Made by a program: the position numbers and the translations under genes
Source of the DNA: Desulfobacterales bacterium
GTDB taxonomy: Bacteria; Desulfobacterota; Desulfobacteria; Desulfobacterales; Desulfobacteraceae
Assembly (NCBI GenBank): GCA_023143455.1
Contig: JAGLHT010000001.1
Coordinates: 1 to 64,000, forward strand
Direction: 5' to 3'
Length of the DNA stretch: 64,000 bases
Part shown: in pieces, positions 1 to 7,888 of the stretch
Layout: the number at the start of each line of letters is the position of its first letter
Position numbering within the stretch: the stretch's first letter is position 1
Notes under the pieces: generated by a model
Told to the model about the DNA's origin: nothing
The model's database searches: none
The model's input: the letters and a program-made list of their open reading frames with translations, nothing else

Positions 1-1
1 A

Positions 2-358
2 AAAAGTTCTATTGCAAAAGTATGGCTAACACCTGGTAATGGCAAATTTATAGTTAATAATAAAGAGATGAGTGAGTATTTTGTACAGGATTCTGTCCAG
101 AGTATGCTTACAGCCCCCCTTACATTAGTTGAAAAAAATGATGCATTTGATATCAAAATTACTGTACTAGGCGGTGGTGTTTCAGGTCAGGCAGGCGCCA
201 TAACACTTGGTTTGTCAAGAGCGCTTCTTCTTGTTGATTCAGATCTTCGCGGTATTTTAAAAGATTATGGATACCTTACGCGAGATTCAAGAATGAAAGA
301 GCGTAAAAAATATGGAAAAAAAGGAGCAAGAGCAAGTTTTCAGTTTTCAAAAAGATAA
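2..358 (+). CDS. rpsI: Small ribosomal subunit protein uS9 (5' truncated by window edge)
   Basis: The 3' part of the 30S protein S9 gene; the reading frame is open from base 2 and the start codon lies outside the window. S9 sits in the head of the small subunit and its C-terminal tail reaches the P-site tRNA. The visible product has the family hallmarks: SSIAKVWL near the cut end, VLGGGVSGQAGA in the middle, SRALL, and a very basic tail ending in QFSKR with the RKKYGKKGARASFQF pattern. rplM would be expected just upstream. It is followed by an intrinsic terminator. Confidence 0.97.
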   Translation, partial: KSSIAKVWLTPGNGKFIVNNKEMSEYFVQDSVQSMLTAPLTLVEKNDAFDIKITVLGGGVSGQAGAITLGLSRALLLVDSDLRGILKDYGYLTRDSRMKERKKYGKKGARASFQFSKR

Positions 359-385
359 CCTGCTTTATAAAATATTTTTTTGTTT

Positions 386-419
386 AAAAGGCGAGTATTG
401 TAAAATGCTCGTCTTTTTC
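386..419 (+). terminator. Rho-independent terminator after rpsI
   Basis: A hairpin (arms about 386-399 and 404-417, GTAA loop) contains a GCGAG/CTCGT core with flanking A-T pairs and runs into a T tract. It lies 30 bases after the rpsI stop and before sbcB, so it should end the ribosomal transcript. Confidence 0.75.
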
Positions 420-431
420 TGCTTCTAAATA

Positions 432-1856
432 ATGAAGACTTACTTGTTTTATGATGTTGAGACAAGTGGGCTAAATCCCGCCTTTGATCAAATCCTCACT
501 TTTGCCTCCATCCGATGTGATAAAGAATTTAATGAAATAGAGCGTAACTCAGTAATAATTCAGTTGAGACCTGATGTTGTCCCTTCACCGCAAGCTTTTA
601 TTATTCACAGGCTGAGTTATAATGATTTAAAAGCCGGCATGTTAGAATATGACGCTGCTAAGAAAATACATAAAATACTAAATAAACCAGGGACCGTGAG
701 TCTTGGCTACAATACCCTACGGTTTGACGATGAGTTTTTAAGATTTTTCTTTTATAGGAACCTTCTTGACCCTTACACCCATCAATATGGTAAAGGGTGT
801 TCCCGCATGGATATACTTCCTTTATCAACACTTTTTTATATTTTTAACCCTGGGATAATCAGCTGGCCTCAAAATAATGGGAAAACCAGTTTTAAGCTTG
901 AAAATATAAGCAAAGAGAATTCTCTTATAACATCTGGGAGAGCGCATGAAGCAATGACAGATGTAGAGGCTACATACAATCTCACTAAAATATTTGCAAA
1001 GGATCATAAGATTTTCAATTATTCCATCGATTTTTTTAATAAACTCAAAGATGACATAAGAATTAACAAATTTAAAAATTCCTTTGATATAAAAGGACAG
1101 CCATTTAAACTTGGGATTATGGTCTCTCACCAATTGGGTTTTGATAATAAATATATGGCTTTGGTTATTAATATTGGTAAATCTATAAAATACTCAAATC
1201 AGAATTTATGGTTAAGACTTGATAAAGAAAATATACTCGATTTCGCCTTAAACCCTGAAGAATCAATGGCTTTGGTTGTAAGAAAGAGATATGGAGACCT
1301 TCCAATAATTCTCCCTGTTATAGACAGATTCTATGAAAAACTTCTAGATAAAAATACAAAGATAGCTGAAAACAACCTCAAAGTAATTTCAAAGCAGAGT
1401 GATGATTTTTTTAAAATTATTAACTTTCATAAAGAATTCAAATATCCGTATATTCCTGATCTTGACCCTGATGCTGCTCTTTATCAGGCAGGTTTTTTTA
1501 ATAAACATGAAAAAAATGATATGTCAGCTTTCCATGGAGCAGTTGCTATTGATAAAATTAAGATAGCTGAGCAAATGACCAGTGAGAGAATTCAAATCCT
1601 TGCTAAAAGGATTGTTCAAAGAAATTATCCATCAGATTTATTAAAGTTTTCACGTTCTGAATTTACTGAATTCAACGAATTAATGAATAAAATTAGATTG
1701 TCTGAATCTAAAAGCGTTGTTAAGGGATTTAAAAACGATACAAAGCTAAATTGTAAAGACGCTTTAAGAGAGCTTAAAGACACCCTGAAATTTACACTTG
1801 ATAATGAGCAAAAAGAAGTTTTAAACTGGCTACAAGGTTATATCGAAAAAATGTAG
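432..1856 (+). CDS. sbcB: Exodeoxyribonuclease I
   Basis: Exonuclease I, a 3'-5' single-strand DNA exonuclease used in mismatch repair and recombination. The 474-residue length matches the family (about 475). The N-terminal DnaQ-like domain carries the DEDDh residues: D8 and E10 in YDVETSG, the acidic RFDDEF at 97-102, and H172/D177 in AHEAMTDVEAT. The SH3-like and C-terminal helical regions follow. No clear Shine-Dalgarno is visible before this ATG, but it gives the expected N terminus. It converges on the PilZ gene with 7 bases between them. Confidence 0.95.
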   Translation: MKTYLFYDVETSGLNPAFDQILTFASIRCDKEFNEIERNSVIIQLRPDVVPSPQAFIIHRLSYNDLKAGMLEYDAAKKIHKILNKPGTVSLGYNTLRFDDEFLRFFFYRNLLDPYTHQYGKGCSRMDILPLSTLFYIFNPGIISWPQNNGKTSFKLENISKENSLITSGRAHEAMTDVEATYNLTKIFAKDHKIFNYSIDFFNKLKDDIRINKFKNSFDIKGQPFKLGIMVSHQLGFDNKYMALVINIGKSIKYSNQNLWLRLDKENILDFALNPEESMALVVRKRYGDLPIILPVIDRFYEKLLDKNTKIAENNLKVISKQSDDFFKIINFHKEFKYPYIPDLDPDAALYQAGFFNKHEKNDMSAFHGAVAIDKIKIAEQMTSERIQILAKRIVQRNYPSDLLKFSRSEFTEFNELMNKIRLSESKSVVKGFKNDTKLNCKDALRELKDTLKFTLDNEQKEVLNWLQGYIEKM

Positions 1857-1863
1857 ATACAAT

Positions 1864-2625
1864 TTATAATCTGGAAAGTCTTTGAAGCTCATCTACCTGT
1901 GCTTCATGGATAAATGTATTTAAAGCATTTTCTTTTTCTGAAGAGATGTTAATGAATTTCATGCCTAGGAAAATATGAGTTTCTGAAAAATCGCTGTTCA
2001 ATCTTGTTATTTCTGCGTTGGCAGGGATAATTGCTACAGGTTCCATTTTTGTAGGATCGTCTTTTGCCTCTTTTTGAAGGATCATACCTATTTTAATTGT
2101 TTCATGCATTTTTATTCTGGTAAGTGGATTTACTTTCATGTTTATTTTTTTTGGGCAAAGAATCCCCGAGCCTGCAAAGGAGACATCACGGAAAATAAAG
2201 TCTCTTTTAGTAATATATTCATCGTCAAGATAAATAATTTTACCATTAATTGAGAAATGATTGCTTAAGGGCAATCTATATGCAGAGCGGATATTTGTTG
2301 TTTCAGTTAATGGTGGAAAATATTTTAGTTCTATAGCAGCTACCCTATTGCTCCCGGCAAGTTTAAAGTCTTTTATAAATTTTATGGGTTTACATTTGAT
2401 GCCAACTCGAATTTTACCTTTGTTTCCTCTGATTACAGCAGTTAAATGCATTTCAGTATAGTTTGCATTTTTGGTAATAGGGTTTAATGGTTGGGCTACT
2501 ATGATGGTTTGATCATCACAATTGATATCATAAATTATCGATGATTTAGCATACGGGACAAGTGAATTTATATTGAATACTAAATCCACGCCCATGGAAG
2601 GAATAAATATTTTTTTTAGTTCCAT
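1864..2625 (-). CDS. PilZ-domain c-di-GMP-binding protein (YcgR-like)
   Basis: A 253-residue protein with a two-part layout like YcgR: an N-terminal beta-rich domain (about 1-105) and a C-terminal PilZ domain (about 110-245). The c-di-GMP-binding signature is present as RSAYR at 113-117 and DVSFAGSG at 147-154. PilZ proteins change motility, secretion or polysaccharide output when c-di-GMP binds. There is no signal peptide or membrane segment, so it should be cytoplasmic. It lies downstream of HU on the same strand but is separated by a strong terminator, so it probably has its own promoter. The target is unknown. Confidence 0.85.
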   Translation of the reverse strand: MELKKIFIPSMGVDLVFNINSLVPYAKSSIIYDINCDDQTIIVAQPLNPITKNANYTEMHLTAVIRGNKGKIRVGIKCKPIKFIKDFKLAGSNRVAAIELKYFPPLTETTNIRSAYRLPLSNHFSINGKIIYLDDEYITKRDFIFRDVSFAGSGILCPKKINMKVNPLTRIKMHETIKIGMILQKEAKDDPTKMEPVAIIPANAEITRLNSDFSETHIFLGMKFINISSEKENALNTFIHEAQVDELQRLSRL

Positions 2626-2633
2626 ATGCCATT

Positions 2634-2680
2634 AAAAAAAATCAGGCAATATATTGTTAATTCCAAGTATATTGCCTGAT
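2634..2680 (-). terminator. Rho-independent terminator after the HU gene
   Basis: A perfect 13-bp inverted repeat (2668-2680 and 2641-2653) is followed, on the minus strand, by a run of seven Ts at 2640-2634. It lies 17 bases after the HU stop codon. Confidence 0.9.
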
Positions 2681-2697
2681 TAATATTGAATAATTGT

Positions 2698-2967
2698 TTA
2701 TTTTACTGCATCTTTTAAGGCTTTGCCTGGAACGAATTTAGGGACAGTTCTTGCTGGAATGTCAATCTCTTTACCAGTCTGTGGGTTTCTTCCCTTTCTT
2801 GCTTTTCTGTCAGCCGTTTTAAATGTACCAAACCCGACTAAAGTTACAGAATCGTTGTTAGAAAGTGCTTCTGTAATTGCTGCAATCATGCAATCCACCG
2901 CTGCGTAAGCTTCTTTTTTGCTGTTTAGTACTTCAGAAACCTTGTTAATTAAATCGCCTTTGTTCAT
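2698..2967 (-). CDS. hup: HU-family DNA-binding protein
   Basis: A histone-like nucleoid protein of 89 residues, the normal HU size. It has the dimerising helices ([10 protein letters not shown] onward), the VGFGTF turn, and the DNA-bending beta arm with GRNPQTG and the conserved proline in DIPA. The end [14 protein letters not shown] is typical. A GTG three codons upstream (2976) overlaps the Shine-Dalgarno AGGAG. The ATG at 2967 has correct spacing of about 8 bases and was chosen. A candidate sigma-70 promoter lies about 90 bases upstream and a strong terminator follows, so it is monocistronic. Confidence 0.95.
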   Translation of the reverse strand: MNKGDLINKVSEVLNSKKEAYAAVDCMIAAITEALSNNDSVTLVGFGTFKTADRKARKGRNPQTGKEIDIPARTVPKFVPGKALKDAVK

Positions 2968-3054
2968 CTTTATCACTCCTTTTTTACGGTTTGCATATTA
3001 AATTCAAATTGAATTTAACTTACCAAGTTAGTTACCTTATAAAGCATTAACCGT

Positions 3055-3083
3055 ACGTTACGCGGTTGTAGAGCACGTGTCAA
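3055..3083 (-). promoter_or_regulatory. Candidate sigma-70 promoter for the HU gene
   Basis: On the minus strand a perfect -35 TTGACA (3083-3078) is followed, after 17 bases, by a weaker -10 TAACGT (3060-3055). The position is sensible for the HU gene. The -10 match is only partial. Confidence 0.45.
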
Positions 3084-3166
3084 GTGTTTATTCCAATTTT
3101 TTTTGTAAAAAAGTTGCTAAACATGCATTAAACCATTAAAATGAAGAATAAAGAAAGGAGGGCGTT

Positions 3167-3631
3167 ATGGATGCTTCATTAGTGAATCCCTTTATTGAAG
3201 GGGCTTTATACATTCTTGACACAACTGCTTTAGTTAAAGTGAAGCCTGAACCAATTTTTTTAAAAAAGGATGCAATATCTCTTGGAGATATTACCGGAAT
3301 GCTTAATATGGATGGAGATGTATCAGGTTCCATTGCTATTGCTTTTCATAAAAAGTGTATTCTTGGAGTTGTTTCTGCAATGTTTGGAGAAGAAATGACC
3401 GAAATGAATGAGGAAATTGACGATGCTGTTGGGGAAATCAGCAATATGGTGGCAGGCCATGTCACTACAAAGATAGCAGAGATGGGTAAAAAGGTAAAAA
3501 TTAAATTGTCAACAGTAGTATCAGGCGAGGATCATGTTGTTGGGCATATTGACGGTGCAGAGCATGTTTTGGCGATTCCCTTTAAAACAACAAAAGGCTG
3601 GCTTTTTATAGAAGTAGCTATTAAGGGGTAA
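3167..3631 (+). CDS. Chemotaxis phosphatase CheX-like protein
   Basis: A 154-residue CheX/CheC-family protein. CheX dephosphorylates CheY-P. The catalytic E-x-x-N pair is visible as EISN at residues 90-93, followed by MVAGH. The C-terminal half (KVKIKLSTVVSG, then WLFIEVAI) fits the CheX fold. The start has a strong Shine-Dalgarno (AAAGGAGGGCG). No chemotaxis genes are adjacent, so it may act on a remote CheY or another receiver. The gene stands alone between HU (divergent) and pilD (convergent). Confidence 0.85.
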   Translation: MDASLVNPFIEGALYILDTTALVKVKPEPIFLKKDAISLGDITGMLNMDGDVSGSIAIAFHKKCILGVVSAMFGEEMTEMNEEIDDAVGEISNMVAGHVTTKIAEMGKKVKIKLSTVVSGEDHVVGHIDGAEHVLAIPFKTTKGWLFIEVAIKG

Positions 3632-3666
3632 AAAAAGTTAACGATTTATTTGTCAAAGACTATCCG

Positions 3667-4464
3667 TTAAATAATAGTATTTGTAAGGTACCATTTTATG
3701 AGAGCTTGGCCAAAAAATATATAAATTACAGCTCCAATAGAGAGATATGGACCAAACGGAATTTTAAGCTTTATATCTATAATTCTTGAGGATATCATTA
3801 TTATAATTCCGGCGATTGTTCCGGTGAGCGATCCAATAAAAACAGTAACAATAACACCTTTCCATCCGATTGCAGCACCAATCATGGCAAGCAGCTTAAT
3901 ATCGCCTCCCCCCATACCCTCGGTTTTTTTAATTATGTAATATGTTATGGAGATAAAATATAGGCTTCCGCCTCCTAAAAGAATTCCAAGAATGGAATCA
4001 ATAACGCTTATATCAGGTACAAATAGGGGAGCTGTTGCAAAAATAATAATTCCTGGTAAAGAAAAAATGTCAGGGATTATTTGATAATCAATATCAATAA
4101 AAGAAATAATAATTAATATTGAAATAAAAACAAACCAGAAAATTGTTGTTATGGAATAACCAAATTTTAGATAGAGGGCAACCAGAATTACTCCTGTCAA
4201 TGCTTCAACAATCGGATATCTTAAAGAGAATGGATGTTTACAATATTTACATTTTCCTTGCAGAATAAAATAACTTAAAACTGGTATATTTAAATAAAAC
4301 GGGATTTTTTTTTTACAAAAAGGACAGGAGGAGCCTGGGGTAACAATGGATTCTTTTTTTGGAATTCTATAGATGCAGACATTATAAAAGCTGCCTGCCG
4401 ATGCTCCAAGCATAAAAATCAGGAATAATAGTAATTGTTCTATATGCTCTACATAAATGTCCAT
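3667..4464 (-). CDS. pilD: Prepilin leader peptidase / N-methyltransferase
   Basis: An inner-membrane aspartic protease (family A24) that cleaves and N-methylates type IV prepilins or type II secretion pseudopilins. At 265 residues it is the bifunctional form. The N-terminal methylase domain has two CxxC pairs (C47/C50 and C72/C75). The peptidase aspartates are D124 (FIDIDYQIIPD) and D188 (GMGGGDIKL). About eight hydrophobic segments are visible. A Shine-Dalgarno (AAGGAG) precedes the ATG. No pilus genes are adjacent. Confidence 0.95.
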   Translation of the reverse strand: MDIYVEHIEQLLLFLIFMLGASAGSFYNVCIYRIPKKESIVTPGSSCPFCKKKIPFYLNIPVLSYFILQGKCKYCKHPFSLRYPIVEALTGVILVALYLKFGYSITTIFWFVFISILIIISFIDIDYQIIPDIFSLPGIIIFATAPLFVPDISVIDSILGILLGGGSLYFISITYYIIKKTEGMGGGDIKLLAMIGAAIGWKGVIVTVFIGSLTGTIAGIIIMISSRIIDIKLKIPFGPYLSIGAVIYIFFGQALIKWYLTNTII

Positions 4465-4630
4465 TAATTTTTGGCTCCTTAATCAAAAATGTTAATTTAT
4501 GATTAAAAATAGACAAAAGCATTTTATCTGTCAATCCTTTAAAAAGATAAAGTATTAGCAGGTATTGTTTAAATTTTGATAAAAAAAAGATAAGATATGT
4601 TGTAAAAGGTAAAAAATGTTTTATTGTAAA

Positions 4631-4659
4631 AGTACAATTATGATTATTCATTATATAAT
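4631..4659 (+). promoter_or_regulatory. Possible promoter (-10 only) upstream of lon
   Basis: A perfect -10 TATAAT at 4654-4659 lies 50 bases before the lon start. The corresponding -35 region near 4631 is poor, and no CIRCE element or clear heat-shock promoter was seen. Confidence 0.3.
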
Positions 4660-4709
4660 AGTTGGATAAATGATACTTAAAAAGGAATAGAAAGGGGTAA
4701 TAAATATAA

Positions 4710-7088
4710 ATGGCTGAAACTGATATGGATGATCTCATTGATGTCATAGAAAAAGAAGGAGATTTTGCTAATATTCCTCTAACTATTTCAATGATGCCTG
4801 TGAGAGATGTAGTTGTTTTTACTGATATGCTTTTACCTTTATTTGTGGGGCGGGAAAAATCTATTAAAGCAATTGAAGAGTCTATAAATAAAGATCGGTA
4901 TATTTTTCTTTCAGCGCAAAAGGATTCGGTCGTCGAAAATCCGAAAGCTGCGGATGTATATAGAGTAGGTACAGTAGGCAGAGTGCAGAAGATGTTAAAA
5001 CTACCTGATGGTAAAGTAAAAGCACTTGTTCAAGGCATTGCAAAGGCAAGAATAGTAAAATACACAACACGACGTGCTTTTTTTGAGGTAAAGATAGAAA
5101 TTATAGAGGATAAAGCAATTGAAGAGCTGAATATCGAGCATGAAGCTTTAATGAGGAACGTCAAAGAGAACAGTGGAAAACTTTTAGCTTTAAAAGGAGA
5201 ATTCTCTCAGGATGCAGTTGACCTTTTAAATTATATTGACTCTCCAGGGAAACTTGCTGATCTTGTGGCTTCTAATTTAAATTTGAAAGTATCAGACTCT
5301 CAAAAATTAATTGAAATAAATGACTCAATGGAGCGTTTAAAAAAAGTTAATGACTTTTTGGCGCGTGAAGTTGATCTTTCAGCGGTTCAGGCTAAAATTC
5401 AGACTGATGTTAAAGATGAAATATCAAGAAACCAAAGAGATTACTATTTAAGAGAGCAAATCAAAGCTATTCATAAAGAACTTGGTGAGACTGATGATAG
5501 ATTCATTGAAATAGATGAATACAAACAAAAGATCAAAAAAACAAAAATACCTGCAACACCTGAAAAAGAAGCATTAAAACAGTTAAAAAGGCTTGAACAA
5601 ATGCATTCTGATTCATCTGAAGCCTCTATAATCAGAAGCTATTTGGATTGTATTGTAGAATTACCCTGGACTAAGTCATCAAAGGATTTTTTAGATATTG
5701 AGAAATCTGCTCAGTTGCTTGACAAGAATCATTATGGTCTTACCAAGGTTAAAGAGAGAATCCTAGAGTATTTGAGTGTCCGTCAGCTCAATCCTAAGAA
5801 AAAAGGACAGATACTTTGTTTTGTGGGACCTCCTGGTGTTGGAAAAACTTCTCTGGGTCAGGCAATTGCCAAGGCAATGAAACGAAAATTTTTCAGGTTT
5901 TCACTGGGAGGTATCCGTGACGAGGCTGAAATCAGAGGGCATAGACGTACATACATTGGAGCAATGCCGGGAAGAATTCTTCAAGGTTTGAAACAATGCG
6001 GAACAAATAATCCTGTATTTATGCTTGATGAAATTGATAAACTTGGTAATGATTATCGAGGAGATCCTTCCTCAGCTCTTCTTGAGGCACTTGATCCGGA
6101 ACAGAATTTTGAGTTTTCAGATCACTATCTCAATATGCCTTTTGATCTTTCCAATGTGCTTTTCATTCTTACAGCTAATGTTTCTGATACTATCCCTTCA
6201 GCATTGTATGACAGGATGGAAGTCATTAGGCTCTCCGGTTATACAGTAGAGGAAAAACAGATTATTGCAGAAAAACATCTATTTCCTCGAAAGAAAAAGG
6301 AGAATGGTCTTTTAAAACGGTCTATCAATATAAGCTCCGGGGCAATGGAATCTATATTGTTTGAATATACCCAGGAAGCAGGCTTAAGGAATCTTGAAAG
6401 GAATTTTGATGCAATATGCAGGAAGATTGCAAGAAAGATTGCCGGAGGGGAAAAGGGAAAGTTCTTTATAACAAAACAGAATCTAAAAAATTATCTTGGG
6501 CAGGCAAAATTTTTCCCGGAACTTGATCAGGAAGAGAGCCAGGTAGGTCTTGTTACAGGACTTGCTTGGACAGAATTTGGCGGTGAACACCTTTATATTG
6601 AAGCATCACTCCTGAACGGGAAAGGTGAACTTGTTATCACAGGACAGATTGGTGAGGTCATGCAGGAATCTGCAAAAGCCGCTCTTACATATGTAAAAAG
6701 TAATATGAAAAAATTAGGAATTCCTGTCAAGGCGTTGGATAATAATGATATTCATATTCATGTGCCAGCAGGCGCTATTCCAAAAGACGGACCTTCAGCC
6801 GGTATTGGGATAGCAATAGCAATGATATCTGCATTGACAGGCAGATTGGTTGACAGTCAAGTTGCCATGACAGGTGAAATAACTTTGCGGGGCAGGGTGC
6901 TCCCTATTGGAGGATTAAAAGAAAAAGCTCTTGGGGCTGTTCGGGCAGGGATAAAGAAAGTTATTATTCCTGAAAAAAATAAAAACGATCTTTTTGAAAT
7001 ACCTAAAACTGTAAAAAAGAAGATTGAATTTATTGCTGTAAAAGATTTGGATCAAGTTATAGAAATAGCCTTGGTAAAGACCAGCTAA
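4710..7088 (+). CDS. lon: ATP-dependent protease Lon (LonA type)
   Basis: A soluble ATP-dependent serine protease that degrades misfolded and regulatory proteins. The 792 residues hold an N-terminal substrate-binding domain (about 25-220), a coiled-coil linker, an AAA+ module with Walker A GPPGVGKT (373-380) and Walker B FMLDEID (near 437-443), and a C-terminal protease domain. The Ser-Lys dyad is S696 in GPSAG and K739 in GGLKEKALG; their 43-residue spacing matches E. coli Lon. A purine-rich Shine-Dalgarno (AAAGGGG) precedes the ATG. tsaB follows after 14 bases. Confidence 0.98.
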   Translation: MAETDMDDLIDVIEKEGDFANIPLTISMMPVRDVVVFTDMLLPLFVGREKSIKAIEESINKDRYIFLSAQKDSVVENPKAADVYRVGTVGRVQKMLKLPDGKVKALVQGIAKARIVKYTTRRAFFEVKIEIIEDKAIEELNIEHEALMRNVKENSGKLLALKGEFSQDAVDLLNYIDSPGKLADLVASNLNLKVSDSQKLIEINDSMERLKKVNDFLAREVDLSAVQAKIQTDVKDEISRNQRDYYLREQIKAIHKELGETDDRFIEIDEYKQKIKKTKIPATPEKEALKQLKRLEQMHSDSSEASIIRSYLDCIVELPWTKSSKDFLDIEKSAQLLDKNHYGLTKVKERILEYLSVRQLNPKKKGQILCFVGPPGVGKTSLGQAIAKAMKRKFFRFSLGGIRDEAEIRGHRRTYIGAMPGRILQGLKQCGTNNPVFMLDEIDKLGNDYRGDPSSALLEALDPEQNFEFSDHYLNMPFDLSNVLFILTANVSDTIPSALYDRMEVIRLSGYTVEEKQIIAEKHLFPRKKKENGLLKRSINISSGAMESILFEYTQEAGLRNLERNFDAICRKIARKIAGGEKGKFFITKQNLKNYLGQAKFFPELDQEESQVGLVTGLAWTEFGGEHLYIEASLLNGKGELVITGQIGEVMQESAKAALTYVKSNMKKLGIPVKALDNNDIHIHVPAGAIPKDGPSAGIGIAIAMISALTGRLVDSQVAMTGEITLRGRVLPIGGLKEKALGAVRAGIKKVIIPEKNKNDLFEIPKTVKKKIEFIAVKDLDQVIEIALVKTS

Positions 7089-7102
7089 TAAAGGCAATTA
7101 AT

Positions 7103-7792
7103 TTGAAAATACTTGCAATAAGTACTGCTGAAAAAGAATGCAGCATGGCTTTAATTGAAGACCAAAACCCTGTTTGTGAAGAGATGTGGGCAGCCAAACA
7201 AACCCATTCCAAGCGCATTATGGATATGGTTGCAAGAATCATGGATAGGAGCGGTGTGTCAATTGATGAGCTTGATGGATTTGTTGCAGCTAAGGGGCCT
7301 GGAAGTTTTACTGGATTGAGAATAGGCATCAGTACCATTAAAGGACTTGCCTACGCTACAAAAAAGCCTTGTGCAGGTATTCCAAGTCTTGACGGTATTG
7401 CTTGGCAATTTTCTTTTTCATCCCTGCCAGTATGCGTGATGATGGATGCTCAAAGAGGAGAGGTCTATCAGGCAACTTATAATTTTGAAAATGGTAAACT
7501 TTTAAACAAAAGTCAGGAAAAAGCTTTAAGGCCAATAGAAGTACTTGAATCGTTAAACAAAGATACTCTTTTTGCAGGGTCAGGAGCTGTTGCATATAAG
7601 GAAATTATCAAAATGGAAATCAAAAGGTCAGAATTTAATAGAACCGCACAATTTGCACCATTATTTCAGAACAAAGTAAACGCTTGCGCCCTTGCTGAAG
7701 CGTTGTTTCAAAATTCTTCTATTCTTAATGGTAAAAACGATTCTTTTGTTCCCGAATACCTTAGAAAATCAGATGCTGAAATCAATTTATAA
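7103..7792 (+). CDS. tsaB: tRNA threonylcarbamoyladenosine biosynthesis protein TsaB
   Basis: TsaB (YeaZ) is the non-catalytic ASKHA-fold partner of TsaD in the complex that makes t6A at position 37 of ANN-decoding tRNAs. The 229-residue product starts at TTG (KILAISTAEKECSMAL), which matches the family N terminus. The core AAKGPGSFTGLRIG is near residues 64-77, and the C terminus keeps the PEYLRKSDAE pattern. It lies 14 bases downstream of lon and is probably cotranscribed. A TTG start in this AT-rich genome suggests modest expression. Confidence 0.93.
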   Translation: MKILAISTAEKECSMALIEDQNPVCEEMWAAKQTHSKRIMDMVARIMDRSGVSIDELDGFVAAKGPGSFTGLRIGISTIKGLAYATKKPCAGIPSLDGIAWQFSFSSLPVCVMMDAQRGEVYQATYNFENGKLLNKSQEKALRPIEVLESLNKDTLFAGSGAVAYKEIIKMEIKRSEFNRTAQFAPLFQNKVNACALAEALFQNSSILNGKNDSFVPEYLRKSDAEINL

Positions 7793-7816
7793 TATTTATT
7801 TCACTGCATGATGAGT

Positions 7817-7831
7817 TGTGATAAAATCACA
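7817..7831. promoter_or_regulatory. 15-base palindrome, possible operator or short hairpin
   Basis: TGTGAT-AAA-ATCACA is a perfect inverted repeat between tsaB and the helicase gene. It resembles a CRP/FNR-family site, but its central spacing is 5 rather than the usual 6 bases. It could equally be a small mRNA hairpin. Confidence 0.3.
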
Positions 7832-7888
7832 TATTTTATAGTCGGCTAATGAATTAAGATAGATGAACCATAAACTTATAAAAAACTG

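Noticed and set aside
2974-2976. GTG as start of the HU gene
   Set aside because: It overlaps the Shine-Dalgarno; the ATG at 2967 is correctly spaced.
4382-4747. Reverse-strand open frame over the pilD/lon intergenic region
   Set aside because: It overlaps both pilD and the lon start, has no ribosome site and its composition is AT-rich noise.
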